Shown: positions 9,960 to 18,772 of the stretch, piece by piece
How positions within the stretch are numbered: the first letter of the stretch is position 1
Layout of the letters: every line of letters begins with the position of its first letter
Assembly (NCBI RefSeq): GCF_900168045.1
Contig: NZ_FUYY01000006.1
Location: forward strand, 107,431-171,430
DNA from: Salegentibacter holothuriorum
Lineage (GTDB): Bacteria; Bacteroidota; Bacteroidia; Flavobacteriales; Flavobacteriaceae
DNA: 64,000 nucleotides
Direction: 5' to 3'
Notes under the pieces: model-generated
What the model was told of the DNA's origin: nothing
Seen by the model: the letters and a program-made list of their open reading frames with translations, nothing else
Database searches by the model: none
Program-made: the position numbers and the translations under genes

Positions 9960-10056
9960 ACTACTTCGGAGCAAGCTCACGAAGCATTAATATTGAAAAA
10001 TATAATTTGATTTCGAGGCAAGCCTCGGAGCATTCAATCTCGATTATCGAGTAAAC
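9960..10056. repeat. Dispersed intergenic repeat, family 2, copy 2
   Basis: Two linked half-units, CTTCGGAGCAAGCTCACGAAG and TTTCGAGGCAAGCCTCGGAGC, followed by ATCTCGATTATCGAGTAAA. Aligns by eye with 3485-3571 and 35711-35792. Confidence 0.6.
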
Positions 10057-10220
10057 GTTTTAAACACTTACCTAAAACTGACTCTTTAACGAGCTTGCTT
10101 TTCTCGTGATAAATTGCACGTTTAAGATTCTTGTTTATTAGATATTTTTGCAAAATAATGCTAATATACAAAGGTCTTACTGGATGCAGACTTCCTATAC
10201 TGGAAATGGGACTTATACGT

Positions 10221-11255
10221 TTAAATAAACTCGTGTTCCTTTGCGTGCGCTATAGCTTCTTGTGAAGATTCTACCATAAGTACCGGAGTAGTCTCAAAAT
10301 TATCTACAATACTTCTCACACGGTTCATTTGTTTTTTATGCTTTACACTTCTTAGATATATTGCCAGAATCCTTTCTGGGTACTGCGCTGCAATCTCAGT
10401 ATAAATAGAGGCATCATGTTCGCCACTATCTCCAATTAGAATAAAATTCATAGCTGGATAGGTTTGCAAAATATTAGTGATTTCCTTTTGTTTATGTGGC
10501 TTTTCAGGTTTGATACTCCCATCGAATGGCGTTCTGAATTTCCGAAGCAAAATTGGACCTTTCGGAAAAGCATTATGATCCAAAAATAATTTTAAATATT
10601 CATATAAGTTCCACGGGCTATTACTTAAATAGAAAATGGGATTATTGGGCGTACCGTCCCGGCCTTCGTGCAATTTCTGATAAAATTCAGCCGCTCCTTT
10701 TAGCGGAATTCTATCATAGGCATTGGTTAACAATGAATTTTTAAGCAATCGCAATTTTAAAAATGAAGTAACACCAGTCTGTAAAATAGTGTCGTCTATA
10801 TCACTAATCACCCCGTATTCTGCTTCTGGGTGCGGAATTAAAAAACTACCGGTAAACGGATCTTCCAGCAACTCGGTTTTTTTACCCATAGGCCCTTTAT
10901 AATATAACTTATAATCTAGCCAGCCTTCTTCATCTGCGTATTCTGCCAGGTTTTCTTTGATATCATCTTCAAATAAAAAAAAGCCTTCAGCATTGGTTTC
11001 TGTGCTTGTATGCACCTTTCCCGGCAGGCTTAAATCTATTTGTGCTTCCGGGATTTCAAATGTATCAAACTGCTTATAGGTAGTTTTTATAGTTTTAAAA
11101 ATATTGGCATCTTGCGTAATTTTTAGTGGTTCATTATCTAACACACGTCCCTTTATATATAGACGGGAATGAGTGCCGTAACTTCTATATGCCGTGATTA
11201 AGATCTGCTCTATTAATTTATACCTACCGGCTAGTTTGCGTATTCTTTTCTTCAT
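10221..11255 (-). CDS. App1-type phosphatidate phosphatase domain protein (DUF2183)
   Basis: 344 residues. The N-terminal ~140 residues look like a small beta-sandwich. The HAD-like catalytic signature DIDDT (Asp152, Asp154, Thr156) opens the App1_cat domain, followed by FYLSNSPWN and ILIGDSGEHD. In yeast App1 the domain dephosphorylates phosphatidate; the bacterial substrate is unproved. It lies 63 bp downstream of ligD on the same strand, so it may be the tail of that operon or a separate unit. Confidence 0.85.
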   Translation of the reverse strand: MKKRIRKLAGRYKLIEQILITAYRSYGTHSRLYIKGRVLDNEPLKITQDANIFKTIKTTYKQFDTFEIPEAQIDLSLPGKVHTSTETNAEGFFLFEDDIKENLAEYADEEGWLDYKLYYKGPMGKKTELLEDPFTGSFLIPHPEAEYGVISDIDDTILQTGVTSFLKLRLLKNSLLTNAYDRIPLKGAAEFYQKLHEGRDGTPNNPIFYLSNSPWNLYEYLKLFLDHNAFPKGPILLRKFRTPFDGSIKPEKPHKQKEITNILQTYPAMNFILIGDSGEHDASIYTEIAAQYPERILAIYLRSVKHKKQMNRVRSIVDNFETTPVLMVESSQEAIAHAKEHEFI

Positions 11256-11318
11256 TAATTTCCGCTTTTGGTCAAGTTAAAAATTATCAGGAAGTCACAC
11301 CTTGCTTTTAATTAAACT

Positions 11319-13775
11319 TTAGGAAGATTCTAAGCTTTGCATAGCATGCTCCATATCAATTCCCTTTTGGAGCACTTTTTTAAATAGATCACCTTTTTTC
11401 TGAATTCGTTGTGACATATTTTTAATGTTGAAATCCAGAATTTTAAGTCCGCCTTTTACTTCTTTCCATTCTAATGGAGCGGAAACAGGCGCACCAGGTT
11501 TTGGGCGTGCGCAATAGGCTGAAGCCAGGGTTTGGCCTCTTCGATTTTGCAAATAATCGAGGTAAATCTTGTCTTTTCGCTTCTTTTTAGCGCGATCCAT
11601 ACTGGTTATTTTTGGGACTTTATCTGCAATATAATAACACAGCAATTTGGTGAAATCGCGCGCCTCATCATAACTATAATTTCCGCCTAGCGGAATATAA
11701 ATATGAAGTCCGCTGGAACCGGAAGTTTTACAAAAGCCATCAATTTTGGCTAGATCCATGACTTCCTTAGCGGCCTGGGCAACTTCAATCACTTCATCAA
11801 AAGTATTTTTATCTGAAGGATCTAAATCTATCACCATATAATCTGGATTATCCAGGTTATTAATTCTCGAATTCCAGGGATTGATCTCTATACAACCCAA
11901 ATTTGCCATATATAAAAGCGTAGCCTCGTTCTGGCAAAGTAAATATTCGATGTCTTTTTCTGAAGATTCGGAATAAATTTCAGTAGTTGCTACCCAATTG
12001 GGTAAATTCCCCTCATTATCTTTCTGATAAAAACCTTGTTTTTTAATACCATTGGGATGCCGGTGTAAATTCTGCGGACGATCTTTTAAGTAAGGCAACA
12101 TTATTTCTGAAACCTGGATATAATAATCTATTAAATCATATTTTCTAAATCTGGAATCTGGCCAATACATCTTGTCTAAATTAGTAAACGGCACTTCTAT
12201 CCCATCTATTTCCAGGCTTTCGCCAGATTTCTTTGGCGAAGTTTTTTTTGTTTTCTTTTCTTCGGAAGTTTTATTTTCAATAATTTCTTCAGCTGAAATT
12301 TCTTCGGGATCTTTATCTTTTCTAAGAGCTTTAAAAACGGGATGTCGCAGTTTTCCTGTTTTTGTAATTTCCGAATACTTTACCTCAGCAATCAAATCGG
12401 GGCGCATCCAAACCGGCTCTCTATCCTTTAAATTTATTTTTTCTGAAAAAGGAGAAGTTTTACGTTCCCTGCTTTTAAACTTTTTCAACAATGCTTTCTG
12501 CTCATCATTAGAAAAACCTGTACCGCAGTTTCCAATATATTTTAGCTCCTCATCTTCGTAAGCGCCCATAATCAGGGAACCAAAAACCGCACCTTCCGAA
12601 GTGGTGTAACCGCAAATAAGCACTTCCCGGGAATTATCGGCCTTTATTTTTAGCCATTTTTCAGTTCTATAGCCGGGAGAATAGGTAGCATCGGCTTTTT
12701 TGGCGATCACACCTTCCAATCCCAGGTCTATGGATTTATTATAGAATGCGGTGCCCATACCTTCAATATGATCGCAATATTGAACCATGTCCAGATCTTC
12801 CAAAACTTCAGGGATTAAACTTTTGCGCTCTAAAAGTGGCAGATCTAACATAGAATGACCATTGAGAAAAAGCATATCAAAAACATAGAAACGCAAGGCT
12901 CCCGGGGTGTTTTCATTATAATTTTGCAAAGCCTGGAACTGTGGAATTCCCTCTTTATTCAATACCACAATTTCACCGTCTAAAATCACATTATTTTCTA
13001 CCTGTTCTAAATCCTTGACTAGCTTTGGAAATTTAGAATTAAAGGAAATTCCGTTTCGGGAATAGAGATCCACCTTGCCGTCTTCAATATGCGCCAGGGC
13101 GCGATAACCATCCCATTTTAACTCGTAAATCCAATCGGGATCGTTAAATATTTTCTTGCCGGTGGTAGCGAGCATTGGTTTTGTAAATTCTGAAGGATTT
13201 ATTTTTCTAACTTTTCCTTCAGGTTTTTTATCGGCTTTATCCTGACGCTTTTTTTCGGAAAAAACTTCCGCATCATAATCCATCTCGGTAGAGTAATCAT
13301 CGTTCTTTTTAATAAGCAGCCACTGGTTCTTTTTATCACCTCGCTTAGTTTTAACCAAAGCAAATTCACCTTTAATTTTGCTGCCTGTAAAAACAATTTT
13401 CAGGTTACCGTCTTCCCATTGTTCTTCAAGGTTATCCTTAGTTTTTGCAGCGGCTTTAAAAGTGCCCTTATCCCAAATTTGCATCTCCCCCGCTCCATAA
13501 TTTCCTTTTGGGATAGTACCTTCAAAATCTAAATATTTAACGGGATGATCTTCGGTTTCTATCGCCAGGCGTTTATCTTTCGGATTCATTGAAGGGCCTT
13601 TAGGCACGGCCCAACTTTTTAAAACTCCTTCCATTTCCAGTCGTAAATCGTAATGCAGACGTGTGGCTTCATGCCGCTGAATTACAAACCGTCCGCGATT
13701 TTCGGTAGAAAAATCGGCGCCGGGTTCTGGCGTGTTTTTAAAGTTTCGCTTTTTTTTATAATCGGCTAAACTCAT
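11319..13775 (-). CDS. ligD: Multifunctional DNA ligase LigD (PE-ligase-polymerase)
   Basis: 818 residues, all three NHEJ modules in one chain. The 3'-phosphoesterase is N-terminal (about 25-160; HEATRLHYD with His35, His41, Asp43). The ATP-dependent ligase follows (about 200-490; nucleophile Lys220 in YELKWDGYR). The primase-type polymerase is C-terminal (about 525-818; metal ligands Asp650 and Asp652 in VIDLDPSD, plus SGSSGLHIYIPLG). It works with Ku to repair double-strand breaks. It starts 3 bp after the ku stop, a tight operon. The order PE-Lig-Pol is common in Bacteroidota and differs from the Pol-first mycobacterial form. Confidence 0.96.
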   Translation of the reverse strand: MSLADYKKKRNFKNTPEPGADFSTENRGRFVIQRHEATRLHYDLRLEMEGVLKSWAVPKGPSMNPKDKRLAIETEDHPVKYLDFEGTIPKGNYGAGEMQIWDKGTFKAAAKTKDNLEEQWEDGNLKIVFTGSKIKGEFALVKTKRGDKKNQWLLIKKNDDYSTEMDYDAEVFSEKKRQDKADKKPEGKVRKINPSEFTKPMLATTGKKIFNDPDWIYELKWDGYRALAHIEDGKVDLYSRNGISFNSKFPKLVKDLEQVENNVILDGEIVVLNKEGIPQFQALQNYNENTPGALRFYVFDMLFLNGHSMLDLPLLERKSLIPEVLEDLDMVQYCDHIEGMGTAFYNKSIDLGLEGVIAKKADATYSPGYRTEKWLKIKADNSREVLICGYTTSEGAVFGSLIMGAYEDEELKYIGNCGTGFSNDEQKALLKKFKSRERKTSPFSEKINLKDREPVWMRPDLIAEVKYSEITKTGKLRHPVFKALRKDKDPEEISAEEIIENKTSEEKKTKKTSPKKSGESLEIDGIEVPFTNLDKMYWPDSRFRKYDLIDYYIQVSEIMLPYLKDRPQNLHRHPNGIKKQGFYQKDNEGNLPNWVATTEIYSESSEKDIEYLLCQNEATLLYMANLGCIEINPWNSRINNLDNPDYMVIDLDPSDKNTFDEVIEVAQAAKEVMDLAKIDGFCKTSGSSGLHIYIPLGGNYSYDEARDFTKLLCYYIADKVPKITSMDRAKKKRKDKIYLDYLQNRRGQTLASAYCARPKPGAPVSAPLEWKEVKGGLKILDFNIKNMSQRIQKKGDLFKKVLQKGIDMEHAMQSLESS

Positions 13776-13778
13776 CTT

Positions 13779-14555
13779 TTAGGATGCTTTAGACTTTTTC
13801 TTTTTATCAAGACTGGCCTTTAATTTTGCCATAAGATCTTTTGCCTCGGTAGGCTCATCTTTAAATTTCTGTGGTTTGGGCTTTTTGCCAGTACTTTTAG
13901 ATTCAATAATTTTCATTAATTGATCATTGTACACATCTTTATATTTATCGGGATCAAACTTTGTAGTGTACTGATCTATTAACGAAATAGCCATATCTAC
14001 TTCTTTCTTGGCAACTTTGGTTTTGAGAAGTTTTATATCTTTTGTCTCCCTAATTTCTTCGGCAAACCTAATCACGTGTAAGACCAAGGCTTTATCGTAA
14101 ACACCAACCAAACTCAAGTGTTCTTTTTGCCGCATTACAAAAGTAGCCACACCTAACTTTCCGGTTTTTTTAAGCGCATCACGAAGTAAATTATAGGATT
14201 TCCCACCCTCTTTTTGCGGCTCCAGGAAATAGGGCTTTTTATAAAGAACCTCGGCCACTTCATCCTCTTCCACAAATTCTTCAATATCTATGGTTTTACT
14301 TTTTTTGAGGTTGGCATTTTCAAAATCTTCTTTCTCGAGTACAATATAATCTTCATCTTTTTTAAAACCCTTCACAATATCTTTCCACTCCACTTCTTTC
14401 CCGGTATCTTCATTTACTCTTTTGTAACGAATACGGGCATTATCGTGCCGATCTAACATATCGAGATCGAGCTTTCTGCTTTCTGAAGCCGAGTATAATT
14501 TTACCGGGATAGAAACCAGTCCGAAGCTAATAGAGCCATTCCAAATAGATCTCAT
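13779..14555 (-). CDS. ku: Ku-family end-binding protein
   Basis: 258 residues, typical of bacterial Ku homodimers. It begins with the conserved MRSIWNGSISFGLVSIPVKLY; YFLEPQKEGGKSYNLLRDAL and MRQKEHLSLVG of the bridge/core follow. A Lys-rich C-terminal tail (KKKKSK) takes the place of a SAP domain. It loads on DNA ends and recruits LigD, encoded 3 bp downstream. A Rho_N/SAP-like small protein is encoded 1 bp upstream. Confidence 0.95.
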   Translation of the reverse strand: MRSIWNGSISFGLVSIPVKLYSASESRKLDLDMLDRHDNARIRYKRVNEDTGKEVEWKDIVKGFKKDEDYIVLEKEDFENANLKKSKTIDIEEFVEEDEVAEVLYKKPYFLEPQKEGGKSYNLLRDALKKTGKLGVATFVMRQKEHLSLVGVYDKALVLHVIRFAEEIRETKDIKLLKTKVAKKEVDMAISLIDQYTTKFDPDKYKDVYNDQLMKIIESKSTGKKPKPQKFKDEPTEAKDLMAKLKASLDKKKKSKAS

Positions 14556-14556
14556 T

Positions 14557-14814
14557 TTAGTGGTTTCTAAGCGCTTTAATTAACTCATCTTTGGTCATAT
14601 CGCTTCGGCCTTCGATCCCGATCTCCTGGGCCTTCTCATAGAGTTCCTCTTTGGTGCGCTCCTCATATTTATCGGCTTTGCCGCCTTTCTCCCCTGAATT
14701 GGGATCATTGGCAATTCTTGCAGCTTTAGATTTGCTCATTCCTTCATCACGAAGTTCCTCGTACTGTTCATCGTTTTTAATTGATGGTCCATGATCTTTA
14801 GCCATAATATTCAA
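14557..14814 (-). CDS. Small Rho_N/SAP-like helix-extension-helix protein
   Basis: 85 residues (82 if the second Met is used). The N-terminal half is a DUF7218-like block (EQYEELRDEGMSKSKAARIAN); the C-terminal half is a Rho N-terminal/SAP-type motif (RTKEELYEKAQEIGIEG, MTKDELIKALRNH) typical of nucleic-acid binding. It is first in the NHEJ operon with 1 bp before ku. A DNA-binding accessory role for Ku is inferred from position and fold only. Confidence 0.8.
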   Translation of the reverse strand: MNIMAKDHGPSIKNDEQYEELRDEGMSKSKAARIANDPNSGEKGGKADKYEERTKEELYEKAQEIGIEGRSDMTKDELIKALRNH

Positions 14815-15011
14815 TTTTAATTTATGTTTCTTTTCTACTTAAAATTAAATGAATTAATGCGTAAGCTTAGTTGTAGCTTTGTTAAAATTGGAAAGGCCTT
14901 CAGCTTAAAATTTTAAGGAATAAACAACAAAGCTTTATCACTCATTTAACTTGGCTCAGAACACTTTGCTTATAAATTTATCTAACAATTTTAACCATTA
15001 AATATTTAATC

Positions 15012-15494
15012 ATGAAAAAGTTAGAAGATCTATTTGAACACCAATTAAAAGACCTTTACAGTGCCGAAAGCCAGTTAGTCAAAGCTTTACCGAAAATGGC
15101 GAAAGCTGCAACCGATGAAAAATTGAAAAAGGCTTTTGAAGACCACCTCGAGGAAACCAAAGAGCACAAAAAGCGCTTGGAAGAAGTTAGCAAGGAACTG
15201 GGCTTTAAACCTACCGGCGAAGAATGCAAAGCGATGAAAGGTCTTATAGAGGAGGCCGAAGCTTTTCTAAAAGAAGATGCCGAAGATGACGTAAGGGATG
15301 CAGGAATTATCGCAGATGCCCAGCGGGTTGAACATTATGAAATTTCCGGTTATGGTACTTTGGTGCGATACGCCAAAGAATTAGGCCATAAAGCTGTAGC
15401 GAATAAGTTACAGAAAACGCTTGATGAAGAATATACCGCCGATGAAGACCTGAATAAACTCGCAGAAAAACGCGTGAATAAAAAGGCTAAATAG
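15012..15494 (+). CDS. YciE/DUF892 ferritin-like stress protein
   Basis: 160 residues. LFEHQLKDLYSAESQLVKALPKMA is the DUF892 opening, and helical repeats carry the Glu/His residues of a ferritin-like di-iron site (EETKEHKKR, QRVEHYEISGYG). E. coli YciE/YciF belong to the same family and respond to osmotic stress. It is divergent from the NHEJ operon, which suggests a shared desiccation or general-stress setting. The C-terminus is Lys-rich. Confidence 0.88.
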   Translation: MKKLEDLFEHQLKDLYSAESQLVKALPKMAKAATDEKLKKAFEDHLEETKEHKKRLEEVSKELGFKPTGEECKAMKGLIEEAEAFLKEDAEDDVRDAGIIADAQRVEHYEISGYGTLVRYAKELGHKAVANKLQKTLDEEYTADEDLNKLAEKRVNKKAK

Positions 15495-15509
15495 GTCTAT
15501 ATTTTAAAG

Positions 15510-15636
15510 AAAAGAGGCTGTTTGAAGATTCCTGTTAGAACCGTCATCCTGAACTTGTTTCAGGATCTAACATATTAGAAGCTGAAACAAGTTCAGCTTG
15601 ACGAAAACAGAAAAAATCAAACAGCCTCTTTTTATT
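15510..15636. terminator. Bidirectional terminator with a large loop
   Basis: AAAAGAGGCTGTTTGA (15510-15525) pairs exactly with TCAAACAGCCTCTTTT (15617-15632), followed by further T. It lies between the convergent yciE-like and hppA genes. The 91-nt loop holds a complete dispersed repeat (15542-15603). Confidence 0.8.
15542..15603. repeat. Dispersed palindromic repeat, family 1, copy 1
   Basis: 62 bp from CGTCATCCTGAACTTG to AGTTCAGCTTGACG. CTGAACTTGTTTCAG and CTGAAACAAGTTCAG are exact inverted repeats. Near-identical to 35593-35654 and related to 50065-50142. Confidence 0.85.
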
Positions 15637-15655
15637 CTATAAACTGATAAATTTA

Positions 15656-18079
15656 TCAGGCTTTATCTTTTAAATCCTGTACTTGTTTTTCAACCTCAGC
15701 TTTTGTACCGGTAAAGGTTTTCTGCTGAACTTTGGTTTCACCTTTTCTCGTGGTGGTAATTCTCACTTTTGCAATGGTTTTATTTCCTTCGGAAGTCATA
15801 TTTACCTGAATTTCTTCTGAAATGTCTTCAGCATTTATGCCTTCTTCCATTTCTATAGAAGCTCCTTCGTTAGGAATATCGCCTTCGGTATGGCCTCCAA
15901 GAATTGGGGCGATTACTAAACCAATTAAACAGGTTAATTTTATTAGAATATTCATCGAAGGTCCTGAAGTATCTTTAAAAGGATCACCAACCGTATCTCC
16001 GGTAACTGCGGCTTTATGGGCCTCAGAACCTTTGTAAGTCATTTCGCCATTAATCATAACACCTGCTTCAAAAGATTTTTTAGCATTATCCCAGGCGCCA
16101 CCGGCATTATTCTGAAAAATAGCCCAAAGCACACCGCTTACGGTAACACCGGCCATATAACCTCCAAGCATTTCAGCAATCAATACATTCTCATACCCAA
16201 AAATCATTGGGATCAAAGCGATCGCTATAGGAAAACCAATGGTTAAAACTCCTGGTAACAACATCTCTTTTAAAGCCGCTTCGGTAGAAATCGCCACACA
16301 TTTATCATATTCAGGTTTTGCAGTTCCCTCCATAATTCCGGGAATACTTTTAAACTGTCGTCTAACTTCTTCTACCATTTTCATCGCTGCTTTCCCAACT
16401 GATTTCATTGCTAAAGCCGAAAATACAACGGGCACCATTCCACCAATAAACAACATAGCTAAAACAGGTGCTTTAAAAATATTGATCCCATCTATTCCGG
16501 TAAAGGTTACATAAGCCGCAAAAAGCGCAAGTGAAGTTAGCGCTGCCGAAGCGATCGCAAAACCTTTTCCTGTAGCCGCAGTTGTATTTCCTACCGAATC
16601 CAGGATATCTGTACGTTCTCTAACTTCAGCGGGAAGTTCACTCATTTCTGCAATTCCACCTGCATTATCTGCAATAGGGCCAAAGGCATCAATAGCTAAC
16701 TGCATTGCGGTAGTAGCCATCATTGCCGAAGCCGCCAGAGCAACACCGTAAAATCCGGCAAAAGCATAAGAAGCCCAAATTGCGAACGCAAATAATAAAA
16801 CTGAAAGGAATGTTGAAATCATTCCGGTAGCCAAACCGGCGATAATATTTGTTCCTGCTCCTGTACTTGAGTTTTGTACGATAGAAAGCACCGGTTTTTT
16901 CCCAAGCCCGGTATAATACTCGGTTACTGCTGAAATTACACCTCCAACAACAATCCCTACTAAACAAGCATAAAACACCCTAATTGATGCGATATCCATA
17001 TATTCAAACCCTTCAGCGCCGCCAACAAAAAAGCCCATAGTTAGGGTTTCTTTAGGAAGCATCCAGGTTACCAGAAAATAACTGGCAACCGCAACAAGTG
17101 CAATAGCCGTCCAGTTTCCAATATTTAATGCTTTTTGAACCTCAGCTTCTTTAGCTGAATTACTGCTAATTTTCACTAATAGTGTCCCGATTATAGAAAT
17201 GATAATTCCTGCACCGGCAATAGCCATAGGTAGTAAAATAGGACCAATTCCACCAAATCCCGAATCGACGATATTTCCGCCCATATCTTCAATTATATAG
17301 TTTCCTAAAACCATAGCTGCAAGAACGGTGGCTACATAACTTCCAAAGAGATCGGCACCCATTCCGGCTACATCCCCAACGTTATCACCCACGTTATCGG
17401 CAATAGTTGCAGGGTTTCTAGGATCATCTTCCGGGATTCCAGCTTCAACTTTTCCTACTAAATCGGCACCAACATCGGCAGCTTTAGTGTAGATCCCGCC
17501 ACCCACACGGGCAAACAGGGCTATAGATTCGGCACCCAGAGAAAAACCGGCAAGGGTTTCCAGGACAACCGTCATTTGTGTAGTATTTGTCCATTCCCCA
17601 CCCATAAAATAATGAAAGAAAAGGATGAAAAAACCTGTAAGCCCCAATACGGCAAGACCGGCAACGCCAAGTCCCATCACGGTGCCACCTCCAAAAGAAA
17701 CTTTTAATGCCTGTGGTAAACTTGTTCTGGCTGCCTGAGTGGTCCTTACATTAGTTTTTGTGGCAATTTTCATTCCCATATTCCCGGCTAGTGCAGAGAA
17801 AAATGCTCCAAAAATAAAAGCAACAATAATTAGGTAATGCGTAGTTGGAACCACATAAGCAATAGCCGCCAGGGCAATACTTGCTCCAACTACAAAAAAG
17901 CTAAGTAATTTATATTCTGCATTTAAAAAGGCGAGCGCCCCTTCGTAGATGTGTGAAGAAATATCTTTCATCTTGCCGTCCCCGGCGTCCTGTTTAAGTA
18001 CCCAGGAACGTTTGGCCCACATAAAAACGAGGCCAACGACTGCAAGTATTGCAGGCATATAAATCATCATTGATTCCAT
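15656..18079 (-). CDS. hppA: Membrane-bound ion-translocating pyrophosphatase
   Basis: 807 residues with about 16 membrane helices. It has the PPi-binding signature [20 protein letters not shown] and [20 protein letters not shown]. The GNTTAA segment carries Ala where K+-independent enzymes carry Lys, so the K+-dependent class is likely; Na+ or H+ as pumped ion cannot be fixed here. The C-terminus has about 85 extra residues after the last helix (ILGGHTEGD onward), an acidic then Lys/Thr-rich soluble tail absent from minimal family members. It uses PPi hydrolysis to energise the membrane. The soluble PPase gene is directly upstream. Confidence 0.95.
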   Translation of the reverse strand: MESMMIYMPAILAVVGLVFMWAKRSWVLKQDAGDGKMKDISSHIYEGALAFLNAEYKLLSFFVVGASIALAAIAYVVPTTHYLIIVAFIFGAFFSALAGNMGMKIATKTNVRTTQAARTSLPQALKVSFGGGTVMGLGVAGLAVLGLTGFFILFFHYFMGGEWTNTTQMTVVLETLAGFSLGAESIALFARVGGGIYTKAADVGADLVGKVEAGIPEDDPRNPATIADNVGDNVGDVAGMGADLFGSYVATVLAAMVLGNYIIEDMGGNIVDSGFGGIGPILLPMAIAGAGIIISIIGTLLVKISSNSAKEAEVQKALNIGNWTAIALVAVASYFLVTWMLPKETLTMGFFVGGAEGFEYMDIASIRVFYACLVGIVVGGVISAVTEYYTGLGKKPVLSIVQNSSTGAGTNIIAGLATGMISTFLSVLLFAFAIWASYAFAGFYGVALAASAMMATTAMQLAIDAFGPIADNAGGIAEMSELPAEVRERTDILDSVGNTTAATGKGFAIASAALTSLALFAAYVTFTGIDGINIFKAPVLAMLFIGGMVPVVFSALAMKSVGKAAMKMVEEVRRQFKSIPGIMEGTAKPEYDKCVAISTEAALKEMLLPGVLTIGFPIAIALIPMIFGYENVLIAEMLGGYMAGVTVSGVLWAIFQNNAGGAWDNAKKSFEAGVMINGEMTYKGSEAHKAAVTGDTVGDPFKDTSGPSMNILIKLTCLIGLVIAPILGGHTEGDIPNEGASIEMEEGINAEDISEEIQVNMTSEGNKTIAKVRITTTRKGETKVQQKTFTGTKAEVEKQVQDLKDKA

Positions 18080-18132
18080 ATTAATTGTTAAGTTTTAGTT
18101 AATATGGCTAATGTAGTAAATCACTGATAATT

Positions 18133-18165
18133 AAAAAAGCAATAACTTTTTAAGGTTATTGCTTT
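18133..18165 (-). terminator. Intrinsic terminator of ppa
   Basis: AAAGCAATAAC (18136-18146) pairs with GTTATTGCTTT (18155-18165); on the minus strand the stem is followed by a run of T. It separates ppa from hppA. Confidence 0.75.
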
Positions 18166-18189
18166 AAAAAATATATTATGTGAGTGAAA

Positions 18190-18708
18190 CTATGGCTGTA
18201 TTCCAAACTGCCCTTTATCACCATCAAAATTCTCAAAACGTTCTACACATTCTTTTATAATTCTTCTGGCTTCTGAGACATCTCCCCAACCACCAACATC
18301 TACTTTTTTCTTTTCAAGATCTTTATAGACTTTAAAGAAGTGTTCAATTTCTTTAACCATGTGGCCATTTAGTTCGTTCAAATCATTCAACCTGTTCCAA
18401 ATTGGATCTGATACCGGCACACAAATAATCTTTTCATCCGGTCCTTTTTCATCGGCCATATGAAAAACACCAATTGGCTTAACTTCCATCACAATACCCG
18501 GAAAAGTTGGTTCACTTACCAATACCAAAACGTCTAATGGATCACTATCCTGCGCCAGGGTATTAGGAATAAACCCATAATCTGCTGGGTACATCATTGA
18601 AGAAAAGATCATCCTGTCGTAACGGACTTTCTTCAATTTAAAATCGTACTCATATTTGTTTCTACTCCCCTTCGGGATCTCTATTAATACATCAAAACTA
18701 TCTGACAT
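18190..18708 (-). CDS. ppa: Soluble inorganic pyrophosphatase (family I)
   Basis: 172 residues. Family I active-site motifs are EIPKGSRNKYEYD and DSDPLDVLV (Asp54, Asp56, Asp59), then KVYKDLEKKKVDVGGW. A Mg-dependent hexamer of the cytoplasm, it removes PPi made by biosynthesis. It stands beside hppA but ends in its own terminator, so the two PPi sinks can be expressed separately. Confidence 0.95.
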   Translation of the reverse strand: MSDSFDVLIEIPKGSRNKYEYDFKLKKVRYDRMIFSSMMYPADYGFIPNTLAQDSDPLDVLVLVSEPTFPGIVMEVKPIGVFHMADEKGPDEKIICVPVSDPIWNRLNDLNELNGHMVKEIEHFFKVYKDLEKKKVDVGGWGDVSEARRIIKECVERFENFDGDKGQFGIQP

Positions 18709-18737
18709 TTTCTTTCTGTTTTCTCATTTAAAGGCGG

Positions 18738-18745
18738 CAAATATA
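18738..18745 (-). promoter_or_regulatory. Bacteroidota -7 box for ppa
   Basis: On the minus strand this reads TATATTTG (TAnnTTTG), about 30 bp upstream of the ppa ATG. No matching TTG at the expected -33 distance was found. Confidence 0.45.
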
Positions 18746-18772
18746 GTGAAAATGCCTATTAAATCCGTGTAT

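Noticed and set aside
12172..12561. Long open frame antisense to ligD
   Set aside because: Low-complexity Ser/Phe-rich translation and full overlap with a well-supported gene; a shadow frame.
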